Assembly (NCBI RefSeq): GCF_902167145.1
Contig: NC_050096.1
Coordinates: 79,914,683-79,978,682, forward strand
Origin: Zea mays
Lineage: Eukaryota > Streptophyta > Magnoliopsida > Poales > Poaceae
DNA: 64,000 nt
Reading direction: 5' to 3'
The translations under genes and the position numbers were made by a program. The notes beneath the pieces are model-generated. The model worked only from the letters and a program-made list of their open reading frames with translations. It was not told the origin of the DNA and made no database searches. Positions 35,401 through 47,998 of this stretch are shown in pieces; the first letter of the stretch is position 1; each line of letters opens with the position of its first letter.

Positions 35401-35688
35401 GGCTGGGGAGGGGGCGTGGTCTGGGCTTTTTCCTTTATTTATTCATTCATTTTTCTTTCTTTTCTCTCTTTCTTTTGTTTCTACTTCCTCCGATTTAATT
35501 TCAAGCTTGAGCACAAACTCACAAATGAGAAGAATTCACAACAAGCAAATTCATCAATCAAAAGAAATTTACTATTGCTTGGAAAGAAATGGATAAAGGA
35601 GCGAAAGGAAAGAGGAACCAGCAAGTAACACCTAAATTTGATGGATATTAGAAAAGAAATTTTACACCCCCAAATTCAGGGTGTTACA

Positions 35689-35702
35689 AATCTAACCCCC
35701 TT
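35689..35702 (-). other. Polypurine tract of A
   Basis: The minus strand reads AAGGGGGTTAGATT immediately before the LTR start TGTAACACCC, the typical gypsy second-strand priming site. It identifies the LTR to its left as the 3' LTR. Confidence 0.75.
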
Positions 35703-38394
35703 AACAGAAACCTCGCCCCCAAGTTTCAAGAAGAAGCTAGCAAGAACAATAAGGTTGGTTCATCGATTGCTCACGGCTTCCTTGAGTTGACTTCAACTCT
35801 GTAAGCTTAACTTGTGGACTAGTTGATTTAACCTTCAGATGCTTGAGACCGATTGATGCAATTCTTGAGGATCTCTTGGACCTGTGGGTTAGGACCCACA
35901 CACGCTTTCGCTGCGCCACTCTGATCTTGTTGGTTGATGTTGATCGCATTGTCTTCATTGGGGTTAGCGGCTAACCCCCTTAACAGGAGCATTGATATGC
36001 ACTTGGTGAAGATGTTGCCGACTCAGATCTTGACTGATTAAGAGAGGTTGTAGGATGCCAACCGGACAGGTGCAAGAGGGAAGGGTATAGATAGAAAAGG
36101 TAAGCATAGATGGATTAAAGAGAGAAAAGGGAGAGCAACCAACTACCTAACTCTATAGCACTCACCTAGCAAACTGATGCCATTGTGGACCAAGGGCCAC
36201 AACACTTCAACACTCATCACAAAGAAGCAAATCGGTCATAACACAAGGACAACTAGCATAGGCATATAATAACAAACATCTTGTTGCTATACGTTCCTTT
36301 TAATTAAATGGTGGACTTTCCTGAAAAGGGAATAACTACTCTCTAAGTTGTTGAAGGACAAGGAGAAGAACAAGACGTGTAGGATAGGGACACGAGCACA
36401 ATAAGGGATGGAGTTAAAGGAAGGATTGTAATCTACAAGGGAGAAAATGCAACCAAGGGCAAGGTAGGTAAACACCATTCTCAAATCGAGGTGGGAAAGA
36501 TGATAATTCAAATGGTAGGCATAAGATAATAATCATGGAAAGGTCTAGTGGTTACAAAGGTACAAGAGGTAGCAGCCAAAAGCACACCAAAAGATCGAGT
36601 TAAAACAAGACTTGCAACGCGACAGAGGAATAGGGAACGAACAAGAGCGGGATGGGTAAGACATCACTCTTAAAATGAAATGGAAGAGGCAGCTTTAAAA
36701 TGTGGGCATAGGATAAGCATCAAGGTAAAGATCGAGAGATGACATAGGTTAAGGTGATAAGGGACAAACACACAATAAAGGATGTATTTTAGACAAAACT
36801 TGTAAGGTGTCAATGAAGGGGGAGCAGTCAGTGATGAAGTAGGTGAGGTATTACCCTCGAACAGGGATGAAAAAGAGGAGGCTTTGAAGGGTAGGTTCAA
36901 AGCAAGCGTGAAGATAAGGGTATAGATATTACAAGGGTTAAAGGTGATAACAGACAAGGATGTAGGAGAGGAGGAAAATAGGCATAAGAACAAGGATATA
37001 AGTACCATAAAGGATGGAGTTAAGATAGGACCTACAAATGGAAAAGGACAGGGTACGTCTAAGGGCCAGATAGGTAAACTGTCACTCTCCAATTGAGGTG
37101 GAAGAGAGGAGATTTTTAAAGAGCCGGAATAAAGATGAGTATCAAGGCAAGATCGATGGATGACAAGGAGATAGTGATAGCAAATAAAACATACAACAAA
37201 GGATGGAATTAAGACAAAACATGTACGGCGACAAGGAGTGAAAAGAAATCAAGGGGGAGATAGGTAACTCACAGCCCTCAAACTGGGTTGAAAGAACGGA
37301 GAGGCTTTTAAAGGATAAGTTCAAGGTAAGCATTTAGGTAGAAGACATAAATATTCCAAGGGTCAAAGGCGATAACAGACAAGGGTACGAGAGAACAGAT
37401 GAAGGCATAGAAGAGGCCATGGTATAAGTACAACAAAGAATGGAGTTGCGTCAAGGCTTACACGCGGTAAAGAATAGGATACATCCAAGGGAAAATGGGT
37501 GAAATACAACTCTAAAATTGAGATGGAAGAGAGAAGATTTTAAAGGAAGGGTATAATATAAGCATCACGGTAAGATATAGAGGTGACAAGGGTAAAGATG
37601 ATGATCGTGAAAGCATAATCAAGAATAGAGTTAAGGCAAGACTCTCGAAGTGGCGAAGCGGATAAGACAATCAAGGGTGAGATAGGTAAGGTCCCAACAG
37701 AATTGTTGAAGTAACAGAAATTACTACCGAGGGAAGTTATGAGGATGTGTGAAATAGAATGGTCGCTCATGGACCATCAAGAAGCAAGGGTGATCAAGGG
37801 CATATTAACTGAAAGGTTTTGAACAGTCATTGGGATATGAAGGTAAGCATATATAAGAATATTAGTATGCAAGATTCCAATGGTACGAGCGTACCAAGAC
37901 CAAGGGAACAGAAAAAGTTAAAAGATAACGGCTTCACAACGGAATAGGAAGGGGTCTCAGAAGACGAGTTCATGGACATATAAACTGAAATGTCTAAGTA
38001 GGCAGTAGAAATTCTAGTGTAAGTATTTGAAACAAGAGTATTAAAGAATTCAGGGATACGAGTATGTCAATGACAAAGGAATAAGGATTGCCAAATGGTA
38101 GAAATTTAATGATGGAATAGGAATAAATCCCAAAAGGCAAGAAGGTTATGGTGAGGGGCATCTACAAGGATGTCGAAGCACAAGAGCGAGATCAGATCTA
38201 GTAGATTGAGAAAAGTATAGACCATACTAAAATAAAATATATATTTTTTGGCAAGGGGGCATATAAGAGCACAACATACAATTAGTCGAGGTGACTAATA
38301 TTTTGAAGCAGAATCAAGGATGAGGTGAAGTTATAGTCAATAAGTCCTTAAAACGGCCAATGCTACTCTAGGCTAGTTGTCCTACAGTCAGCAC
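35703..38394 (-). other. Internal region of A: no gag or pol, diverged ~186-bp repeat array
   Basis: I find no gag, protease, RT, RNase H or integrase motif on either strand. From about 36350 to 37750 a diverged unit recurs, marked on the plus strand by AAGGATGGAGTTAAGAC-like words at 36404, 36591, 36778, 37009, 37198, 37437 and 37621. Each is followed by GATAGGTAA, a (T/C)CTCAAATTGAGGTGG-like block, AGCATCAAGGTAAGAT and GGTGATAACAGACAAGG. Spacing alternates between about 186 and about 235 bp. Weaker remnants continue to about 38150. Minus-strand frames over the array are hydrophobic and repeat with the unit. Confidence 0.65.
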
Positions 38395-38407
38395 GGCTCT
38401 GATACCA
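38395..38407 (-). other. Primer binding site of A (perfect tRNA-iMet complement)
   Basis: The minus strand reads TGGTATCAGAGCC, identical to the complement of the plant initiator tRNA-Met 3' end, four bases inside the LTR end at 38412. Confidence 0.9.
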
Positions 38408-38411
38408 CTTA

Positions 38412-41400
38412 TGTTACACCCGGTTTTAGAAGGTAAACCGAATGCGAACCATGTACGTGCCAGAATCAGAAATTCACGTACATAGCGATTACATAAATGA
38501 CTCATCATGGCACAATGCTTCGAATAATAATAAAGAGTAAGTAATAATATTACAGACAAGAGTCATTTACATAATATAAATCAAAGTGCACATAATAGAA
38601 ATGTAGCCAACGTAAATAAAACCCACCACAGGCAGCTGACTGGGGGAGGTCGCTAGCCTAATCCTCGAACTCGTCGAAGTCCTGGAACTCCTGGAGATCC
38701 GCCTCGACACCTTCTTCTTTACCTGAGCATAGATTGCACCAAAGGCAACCTGGTGTTTTGTGAAAGCAAGGGTGAGTACACATCAACATGCTCAGCAAAT
38801 GTCCTATTTGACTGAAGTGGACTAGCTTTATGTGGGGTTAAGGTCAAGCAGTTGCTTTTAGTTGGTCGGGTAATTATTACTAGTAGAGAGCCAGGTTTTA
38901 ACAATAACCCAAGTTGTTAACCCAAAAGTACTCCTTCCAAACGGAAAGAATACCTAAAATCATAATCATAATCATAATAGAAACCAACATTATCCTCATC
39001 ATCATCTGTAACCAAAACATCTCTGATCAATGTGTCTCTAATCAATGGAGCTCCCTTGGCCGCTCATAACCGCGAGCACGACTGATATATCAGTTTCATA
39101 ACACTCTGCAGAGGTTGCATACTTTACCCATGAGCCATGATTCCCATTCTGCCTAGAGATCATGACTCTCCATTGATCACTACCAAGGTGACCTAGCAGG
39201 GTCTCACTACGTGGCTTTTCCCTAAGGTCCACACTATGCGAATGTTGGAAATGACCATTGCATAGTGACCATCTGGCGTACCAAACATATACCTCCGCAC
39301 TCAGGGAAAGCCGTGGGACAATGCCTGTACCAAAATCCCTGAGCGAGATTATAGGAGCCATAATAGATGCCACCATTGCCATAGAGACCATCTGGCGTAC
39401 CAAAACATATACCTCTGCCCTCAGGAAAAAAGCCATGTGGCGATGCCCGTACCAAAATCCCTAAGCGAGAATATATATAGGAGCCATAACAGATGCCTCC
39501 GTTCCCTAATGACCAAAACCAGCACACAACATAAGACTTCCCTAATTACTTAGCCAAGGGCATCCCATACCACCCTCATGGTTGCACTGTTTTCCCACAC
39601 GGTCATCCAACGAACCAGTCCTTACGGAGAGGCACTGAGAAACCGCTCTTGTCCCCTTAAATGTCACGGTATCATCATCATAATCAAAAGGGAAAATAGT
39701 GTATCATAAATAATCTTATCATGCTCATTGATTAATGTGAAGCACTAGTATAAAGCTAAACCAAAATAACCCAACCCACATAGGTAAACAAGGACATGAT
39801 AAACAAAAGCTAGTCAGTCCTTAGGTATAAATTGTGTAAATGCGGGGAGTGAATTATAAAATGAGTAGGACATAGTTGGGTCAAGGAACACTTGCCTTCA
39901 CCAAACAGATGTTCAGGGTCTTCAACTTTGTAGAACTCAAAGAACCTGATCACATAGTCGCCGAAGCTTGATCTTCGATCCCTCGATGCTCGAAAACTGA
40001 TCGCAATCTAATCGCAACGCGAAGCGAAGACGAACAGGCACAACAAACAAACATTTATATGCATAAGAACATTACACCATGCCAAGAAAACATAATAAAA
40101 ACATGCAAAACGAAATAGAGCGCGCTACTACGGTCACGCGAGGAAAAGAAATGTCGAACAAACTCGAAGCTATGGTCAAGAAGTTAACGGGTTTACGCTA
40201 AACAAATATTAACCATAACATTTAATTCGACATTATCATATATAAATAATATCTACCATTTAGTTTCAATTAATCTATTACACTAACAGCTGTCAATTAA
40301 ATTAGTAATTTAATTAACACAAGCGGTTCTAAGCGAAGTGAGTTTACGACGCACGAAACAACACAACAGCGTACGAACGACGCGTGTACACACGCGACAT
40401 AGCATGCTAACGACGCACGAAACAGTGCGCGCGATCGGCGCGAATGACGCACGAACCAGCACGCCACCACGTGCGGAACAGCACGGGCGACACGTGTAAA
40501 TGGCACACGTGACGTATGCGTGACACACGCGAACGACATGCAAAACAGCACGTGCGACATGTGCGAACGACACGTGGATCAGCACGTAACCACGTACAAA
40601 ACCACGCGCGCGATACGCGAGATAAACTAAATAAACATCATATTTATATTAAACGAATATTAGGGCAAAACGTTTGAGTTAATATTAATCACGTCAACGT
40701 GCATTTATAAAGCGCAAGTTAATAACTATAAATTAGGTTAATTGAAAAGTCTAATTAATTAACATTAGTTATTTAAAATGTGTGACATGGTGAAACAAGG
40801 TTACTAACGCGTAGATGATGCTCAGCTAGCAACGACAGCGGACGGCCGGACGAGCTCGAGACGAGGCACGAGAACGGTGAGACTGCTGCTGTGCCGGGGC
40901 CGCGCAAAAATCAAGCCGGGGCTGCGCAGGCCGCGCTGGCTGCGGCAGGGGCACACACGCGGGTCGCGCAGGACGCGAGCGCGGGGCACTGGCCGGGCCA
41001 CGCCATGGCTGGACCAACCGCGCCAGCCACGGGTAGCAAGTCGTGCCGACACGCGCGAGGGCACGGGGAGGCGGGGCTGCGCGGCTCCAGGTGGGGCTGT
41101 GGTGTGGGGGAGGTGAGCACATGGCGAGAACGGGCCCCAGCGCGGCGGCTTCAGTCGAGCGGCACTAGGAGCATCGGTAGGACCTGGCCTCCTTGAACGT
41201 GGAGCAACCTTCCATGGTTGCTCTCCTTGTGCTAGGCGCGCAGGCCAGCAGGGAGCAGGGGCGGGGCTGCGTGCGTGCCCTGGCGTGGTCGGCTGGCGTC
41301 AGCCACAGGGCCATGCTCGTCGGTCTGCTTGCAGCAGCGAGGAGAGGGAGACGTGGGGGTGGGAGAGGATCCATGGACGTTGTGTGTTTTGGGCGGTTTT

Positions 41401-42160
41401 CCTAGTGGCTAGGACAGCGGCTACTAGTGCTAGGCGACGCAGGGAAGGAGTGTGCACGCGTTGTGGCCGCGTGGGCCACGCAGCACACGACGGGGGGAAA
41501 GACGTGGGGCGCCGGGCCACCGAGCGCGCGGCTCAAGCGCTGGGCCGCCGAGCGCGCGGCTGGGAGCGGGCGGGGGCTTGGGCCGGTGCGCGCGAGACAG
41601 GTGACCGGTCGTGGGCCGCCACTAGCCAAGTGGGCCGCTGGGGAGGGGATGGCACGGGGCCGGCTAGGAGCAAGGAGCCGGGGTGGCTAGGCAGGCCGTG
41701 GGGGGAGCTGGGCCAAGCAGGCCACGGGGATGAGGCAGGCCGCGAGGCCAAGAGGGGAGGCTAGGGCGCACGGGCCGGGGTGGCCGAGCGGCCCAGGAGG
41801 GGGGGTGCGGCCAATGGGCTGGGGAGGGGCATGGTTTGGGCTTTTCCTTTATGTATTTATTCATTTTTCTTTCTTTTGTTTCTACTTCCTCCGATTTAAT
41901 TTCAAGCTCGAGCACAAACTCACAAATGAGAAGAATTCACAACAAGCAAATTCATCAATCAAAAGAAATATGTACTCCAGCATGATGCAACAATCGAAAC
42001 TTCCCTAGGATTTTATTTACAGCTATAACTAGAGTAAAATTTCCTATTGCTTGGAAAGAAATCGATAAAGGAGCGAAAGGAAAGAGGAACCATAAAGTAA
42101 CACCTGAATTTGATGGATATTAGAAAAGAAATTTTACACCCCCAAATTCAGGGTGTTACA
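38412..42160 (-). repeat. 5' LTR of A (3749 bp), uninterrupted
   Basis: Plus strand begins TGTTACACCCGG and ends GGGTGTTACA. It aligns in order with the three pieces of the left LTR and preserves the sites that are occupied there: 39749-39751 for the CACTA element and 41350-41354 for solo LTR C. It holds the 119-bp tandem pair (39267 and 39386) and the CG-rich stretch (40335-40620). One difference from the left copy is about 70 bp present here near 41970-42040 and absent at 35565. Confidence 0.85.
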
Positions 42161-44401
42161 ACGAAGGCCAAGACCACTCATGAACTCGTCACAGCATCCT
42201 TCACGCGCCTTATCCTGTGGTACCTGTTCTTGACCTAGGGTGAATGTGAGTACAGAAAGGGTGAGCTCACATACGTTCATCGCTCAACAAGTTGTGGGGA
42301 ATAATGTGCATGAGCTCACCAAAGGTGGGAGCTCATGTAAAGTGTAAGGCTTACCAAAGGAGATGGTTAAAGCTGAGCATTGCTTTTAGAGTTGGTCAAA
42401 ATTTTATTAGCAGTTACTAAGTATAGGTAGATAACAACCCAAATATGTAAGAGATCAAAATTAATAACAAAACCCACAATGCAATGCATATGACAAATTA
42501 AGTTTAGTTCCATAAATTACTCATGTGAGGGTCCGAGCTGCTCATAACCGTGAGCACGGTTGATATACCAGTTTTACACTCTACAGAGGTTGCACATCTT
42601 TACCCACAAGTCGTGTTACCCATTTGCTAATGGATCGTGACTTCCCATTTATCTATGTCGAGGAGACGATGCAGGGTACCACTATGAGGCCATTACAAAG
42701 TTTCACTAGCTTCAGAAAACTCGCTACGGTTTCTGAGAAGGGCAATATAGGAATCCCTCGTCCGAAAAGTCATCGCAGCATGATCGACCCGAGAACCTCC
42801 AAATACGCAGCTCCTCTACCGTCCTTGCCCCTTTCGGATAAGGTAGTCCTCCACTAGCTTTCCTAATTAGTCAGCCAAGGGTGTCCCATACCACCCTTGT
42901 GGTAGCATTGTTTTCTCGAGAGTTCGCTCTATGTTTCAGTTAACACAATGATCTTATCATGAATAATAATTAAAACAACAGCATAACTGGAACATGATCA
43001 TTATGTAACATTAATTTCCCAAAACCAGGTAGAGCAATAGAAAAACTACCCAATAGTTCTTTTGTCTAAGACCCAAGGTGTGGGATAAACAATGCTAGGG
43101 AAACCTATTATGTCCCATCAAATTAACCTGAACATGTTACAGTGATTAACAGGAACTTATTAGGTAAAGAAAAGTGATCAAGGGCACAACTTGCCTTAGA
43201 CTCGAGATTCCCGGGTATTTCACCAACTTGGTCTTCAAATGACTCATAGCCTTGCTGCTACTCATAGCAATACAAACGAACATGGTCTATGAGAAATTAA
43301 CATCACACCAAACATGAGAACATATTGCATAATCATGTTCTAGACATCACAACGAGATCGTAGGTTCGAGAACCACTAAAATCGGAGTTACGGTTAAAAA
43401 TATATGATTTTCCAAAGATTTAGGTGATTAAACATTAAAAGATATTATATGTTAATTACTATAAATCATGTGAGAAATAATTAATTAAAATTTAATCCGA
43501 GATATAACTTGATTATAAGTTGTATCATTATTCAGGTTATAACCATGAACAATTAACTTTGATTAGCAAGATAAATCACTAAATATAGGATAAACAATAT
43601 CTAATTATAAAAGTAAGTAATATGTTGTAAATAATGTTGTTATTGCGTAGGCAATTTTATTACGAAGCCAACGCAACTAGAACGGAGTAAAACGAAGTTA
43701 AAACATGTAAATTATGAATTTTCTAAGATTCAAGAATTATTTTTATACTTGGAAATCAATTTCCATGTTTATTTTATTATTTCCAAACTAGATGGGCTGC
43801 GGGCACTATTCTTTAAGTCTTCAGGGTTTATCCCATGAAAAATCTGGACCTAATCGTACTGATCTCTAGACATACCCGAACTGCGGGTTGATTTCAATAA
43901 CTTGGGGGTTTCTTTTGCAAACTATTGCGCGCGAAGTGGTATCCTCAGTCTTGAGCCGTTGGATTTCTATCTAAATGTCACAATTAGGTAGGTCCATATG
44001 ATGAACAGGTATGCATCACTAACCGCAAGATCAGAATCCAACGGTGGAGGTTTTAAATACCTGAAATCCTCCCGGAGCTGCCCGATTACGATCGATCGGC
44101 CACAACCCAAGTAATCAGCCGATCAAATCAACACGGTTGCCCACCAGTTCAACGGTTGATTTTATATGGACATACAAGATTATGTATGTTAAGAAACAAA
44201 TTCATTTCCTTAAGAGAATAATTAGAAATATATGATTTTCCAAATAAATAACCAAATTCATGTGGCTACCCTTTCATATGATTTTTTTGTGAACCTGTTT
44301 ATTTTAGGAGAGGGACTTCAATGGTAAAGGAATTTCTTATTAAAAGGTATTTTTATCCAAAATTTTATGAAGTACATAGAATAAGATTTTAAGGTGTTAC
44401 A
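42161..44401 (-). repeat. 5' LTR of D, outer piece
   Basis: Continues the D LTR from 12084 across the insertion of A and ends AAGGTGTTACA at 44401, giving a total LTR of about 2.44 kb. Its left two thirds align with solo LTR C (GTGAGCTCACA, CAAGTTGTGGGGAATAAT, CTACCATTAG-type blocks). It retains the empty version of the Grande-like insertion site (AGAAC at 43369-43373). GTGAG at 44402-44406 is the expected target duplication of D; its partner is outside the window. Confidence 0.7.
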
Positions 44402-46762
44402 GTGAGTAAGTGACCACCAAAATCATATAATCAGAGGCAAGATCATGAAAGGGAGAGTAAGATTCACAAGACCAAAGGTCAACTTGATTGAATAAGCATA
44501 AAACAATTTTCAAAGAAATGGCCTACCCCACACCCTTCATCCTCCCTCTTATAGATCTACAAACTCTAAGCTACATCTAATCCCATAGACAGTGAAAACT
44601 TGGCTAGCCCGTGCTTATGGGATAGATGCGAGAGATGGTTGTTTTGATAGACTCTATATCCTTATTTATATGACTACTACACATCATAAGATAACATTCA
44701 GATATTTTCCCTCAACCACTTAATCCTAGGGGCAAAATGGTTCAAGTTCCATTTTGAGTAGTGGACGATGAAGATCCCTCCATGAAGTAGCTTTGCCTCG
44801 GTGCAAGATCCCCCGATGATGCCACATGACACCCCAAGGTCTTGCCATGGGTTTTTAGGACCAAACCCGCTAACCTGTCATTTTTAGTTTTGAAGCTGAA
44901 ACCACCAAACCTAGCTTAAGTCGTGTACCTGCTATGCTTCCTCCATAATCTCGACGTGTGTCACTACTTATCCTTGATCGTCTGGTCAACAAGTCCTCAC
45001 ACACCTTCCTTGACTTGGTAAATCACCATCTTGATTTGGTCAACACCATCTACATAGTCTTATTGTACTCTATGCAGGTTTCCTATCGGTGATAGTATTG
45101 TGGACCACCGAAGTTATAGTAGGCAGTCATCTCCCTCTATCGGGAGTAGTTGGCCCTAGTGACCATCTGCACAGGAGGAACAACTCCTTGAGGAGCAGCG
45201 ACAACTTAAAGAGATTGTGCAGCAAATGCAACGGTAGATGCAAATGTTGTAATCACAACAGATGATGTAGGGTATGTGGATGAAGCAGCAGGTAATAGCT
45301 CAACTTCAATTTAGTCATTTGTTAGGTTTCCAAATGATTCTAATTAAATGCACAAGTTATGATTAATTTAGTTGCAAGTGTACGGTAGTGTCAGACCTCC
45401 GTACGACATGACTCTGATTCCACTAGCGAACCCCTTGCCTTAACATGGTGACGCATCACAGGTAAACTTGTGTATTTCGATCAAGTTAGAGTTCTAAATC
45501 ATAAACATGAAACTAATTCTCTTATTATAGGATTCCAAGACTGGTTCCCACAACCAAGTGATGCTGCCACCGATGCCATGGAGATTTGCTCCATGGCCAT
45601 CACAGATGCCATCTCAAATGCCACAGATGATAACATAGATGCCACCGCTGATGCCACTGTTGTAGATACCATGAGGATATCCTTATATGGGGCAGTCACA
45701 AATGCCTTGGAGATATGTTCCATGGCCAACACAGCCACCTCCATCACCAGGAATGGTAAGTTAATTCTATTTTGAGTACTTTGAGCTTTAGTTACAGAAA
45801 TTGTAGTTTTGGACATGGGGCCTATAAAAAATCATCCCAACTAGACATTTGAAGTGTGTGGGAGCTAAGAAACAAATCAATGGAGTTGGTGCTCCATTCT
45901 AATTTTCTCTAATTGCATAGTGATTAGTGATACACATGGTGATTGCGGGGTGCTTAGACTAGTTAGACCATTGTTTAAGAGCTTGCTCTAAGTTTACGCC
46001 TAGTATTTACCTCTAGCTAGTTGGTGCTTACACATACCATTATTATACTTGAAGGGGCTTTTAGTCTTGTGAGACCATGTCAATCGTATTTATGATGTGG
46101 CCACCACCATGTACTAGAGAAAACAAGGCTAACAACAGCGTGGTTGAAAGCTCGATACTCAAGATAGAGAGCAGTCCAAAAAAGACCATCTCGAGACTCA
46201 CTTGTGCATGGGGAATGCCCGAGGGCTATCCACATAGTTACCTAGTTAGAAGCTTGGCCCTTGTGAAAGGCTCCAACTAGGACTAGGGAGAACCATGACT
46301 TTCTCAATACCTCAGTAAAAATTCAGGAGTCATCAATCAGAGTTTGCATCTCTATCTTAATTAAGCTTTTCTACATTATTTATTAATTACTTACGTTGTG
46401 TGCTTACTTTCCTAATTTAGCTTGTCAGGCTAGTAATAGGATTGTAGCCTAGGTTGCATAACTCTTTTGCATTAGAGATAGCAACAAACCTATCAAAATC
46501 ATAGTTGCACATCTAGGTAGATTACTTTCTTGTATTGGTTTTGAACATATAGAAAATAGAGGCCTTAAATTAAGTAGATTTTTAAGTTGCCTAATTCACT
46601 CCCTCTTTTAGACGTCATGGTCCCTTCACATTGAATTATTTTTTTGGTACATTATATCTAATTGCTTCTATGTCTTTGTAATGTAGGATGGCTCACCACA
46701 ATAAAAATTTGACACCGATAGCTTAGGCAAAACATGTGGATCCTGGCAAGACATGTCAAATA
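44402..46762. other. Degenerate repeat-derived sequence flanking D; no intact gene
   Basis: I see no complete gene. A local direct repeat occurs at 45570-45750 (GCCATGGAGATTTGCTCCATGG against GCCTTGGAGATATGTTCCAT, shown only in part), which inflates a meaningless open frame. The sequence near 46590 (GCCTAATTCACTCCCTCTTTT) resembles the 3' end of copia LTRs. It is probably old transposon debris. Confidence 0.4.
45168..45310 (+). pseudogene. Remnant resembling the Gln-rich coiled coil of a Ptta/En/Spm protein
   Basis: The plus frame reads EEQLLEEQRQLKEIVQQMQ, then more Gln/Met-rich residues (MQML, SQQMM, GMWMKQQ) interrupted by stops. Many CACTA companion proteins end with such a stretch. No other part of the gene is recognisable nearby, so this is a weak call. 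Confidence 0.25.
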
Positions 46763-47546
46763 TGTTAGAAATATATGCAATTTCCATGTCATTTTAATTC
46801 CATAAATTAACATTATGATGATAGCATATAAAATATAAATAATCATAGAAATCATGATGTATAATGTATCCATAACAATCCTCCCATGTGCTCTGAGGAT
46901 CTAGATCCTTGTCTAATTTCTCTCGTCATTCCATAGGAGATGATGTCTCTCTGCCATGAAGAAGAAGAAGAAGATGTCACCCATGAGGAACACAACAACG
47001 AACGATGGTTCTGGTTCCGGTACGGGCAGCCACATAGATGCTCCCCAAAAATCTAATTGTTGATCCCCCGTGCAAGGTCTCGAATGGCAAGGACTTCGGA
47101 GGCACCTACCCTCTCGCCTCTCTGTGCGCACAGAGTTACAAGATGGAAATACCCATACTTGCGATTGGATTGTGCTTCTGTTTGTTCTTCTCTCGTACCG
47201 AAGAGACAGGAGTTCTCGCCCCATTAACCTCTCATCACTGAAAGGGAAGGTGAAGGGGAAGGGTCTCGCGTGCAGCTATTCAAGAGATGAACATCTGAAA
47301 AGTTTAACCCAGAGTTGAAACTCACGTGGTTAATGAGTGCTAAAAATTAACACAACCACACCACACCTCGCCAACTCGCCGCCTGCCTACCTAGCCTTGC
47401 CACGCCACGCCTGCCTGGCCTGGCCCGGACGACCAGCAGCGTGCACGTGGCATGCCTTTGTTCGTTTCTTAACATCTCAAATTAAGTGGAATACATCCCA
47501 CCATATAAGTCAAGCCAACGACCCTTGGAATTTCAATTCGGTACTA
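46763..47546 (-). repeat. 3' LTR of copia F
   Basis: Plus strand begins TGTTAGAAATATATGC. It shares long blocks with 51515-52269, including TTAACATTATGATGAT, GAAGAGACAGGAGTTCTC and GTCAAGCCAACGACCCTTGG. The right limit is set where the two copies stop matching (around GGTACTA). Confidence 0.75.
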
Positions 47547-47998
47547 AGTTCAACATCCATCTAGAATAAGAGTTTACTCATTCACAATTGAACAATGGAC
47601 TAAGCCTTGAATTGACACTTTTGTGCGAGATGAGATTCGCTCAAATCCTTTGCTGATACTAAGCTGCAAAAGGCATCCCCGCTATTTTGAAGCATATACG
47701 TCACACTTCAGTGCTTTTCATGAGTATTTAGGGATTAACCAAGTCCCATAGACTGTGACCAGCAGTCTGACTCATATAGGTGTACTCCTCAAACGATGTT
47801 ATGTAGGAAAACATCTCACCTTTATAAGGCTCTAGAATACATTAAGGTAAATACCATCCTGCCTTACAAATGGGAAAGATGTGCATTAGAAATGAGTTAA
47901 GAAAGGGATCTTTCCTCGCAACCTACTCCTAGCTTGTTTCTCCACTCTACTTCACGAGATCTCCGATCACATAGAGCAGGTTACCACTATAGTAGATT

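Larger units (their letters stand above)
12085..35688 (-). repeat. 3' LTR of A, split into three pieces by insertions
   Basis: Pieces are 12085-13421, 21919-23574 and 34936-35688. Each aligns in order with the uninterrupted LTR at 38412-42160. The gaps are the CACTA element (13422-21915 plus 3-bp duplication) and solo LTR C (23575-34930 plus 5-bp duplication). The plus-strand start reads TCTCACACCCGG against TGTTACACCCGG in the right LTR; the end is GGGTGTTACA in both. Confidence 0.8.
12085..42160 (-). mobile_element. A: non-autonomous LTR retrotransposon with ~3.75-kb LTRs, carrying nested insertions
   Basis: Two matching LTRs flank an internal region of about 2.7 kb (35689-38411). Next to the right LTR is a perfect iMet primer site (38395-38407) and next to the left LTR is a polypurine tract (35689-35702), so the element is complete and minus-strand. 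No gag, protease, reverse transcriptase or integrase is recognisable in the internal region; an old ~186-bp repeat array fills most of it. It would need proteins from a relative to move. The left LTR holds a CACTA transposon and a solo LTR. Removing these leaves 3746 bp, against 3749 bp for the intact right LTR, although individual indels exist. Confidence 0.8.

Noticed and set aside
36670..37092. Hydrophobic minus-strand frame of 140 codons in A's interior
   Set aside because: It follows the repeat array and is broken between units. No start context or domain is recognised, so it is reported only as part of the array.
45470..45775. Plus-strand open frame rich in Asp, Ala and Thr
   Set aside because: It is produced by a local direct repeat (GCCATGGAGAT-type words), and the minus strand is also open over the same span.
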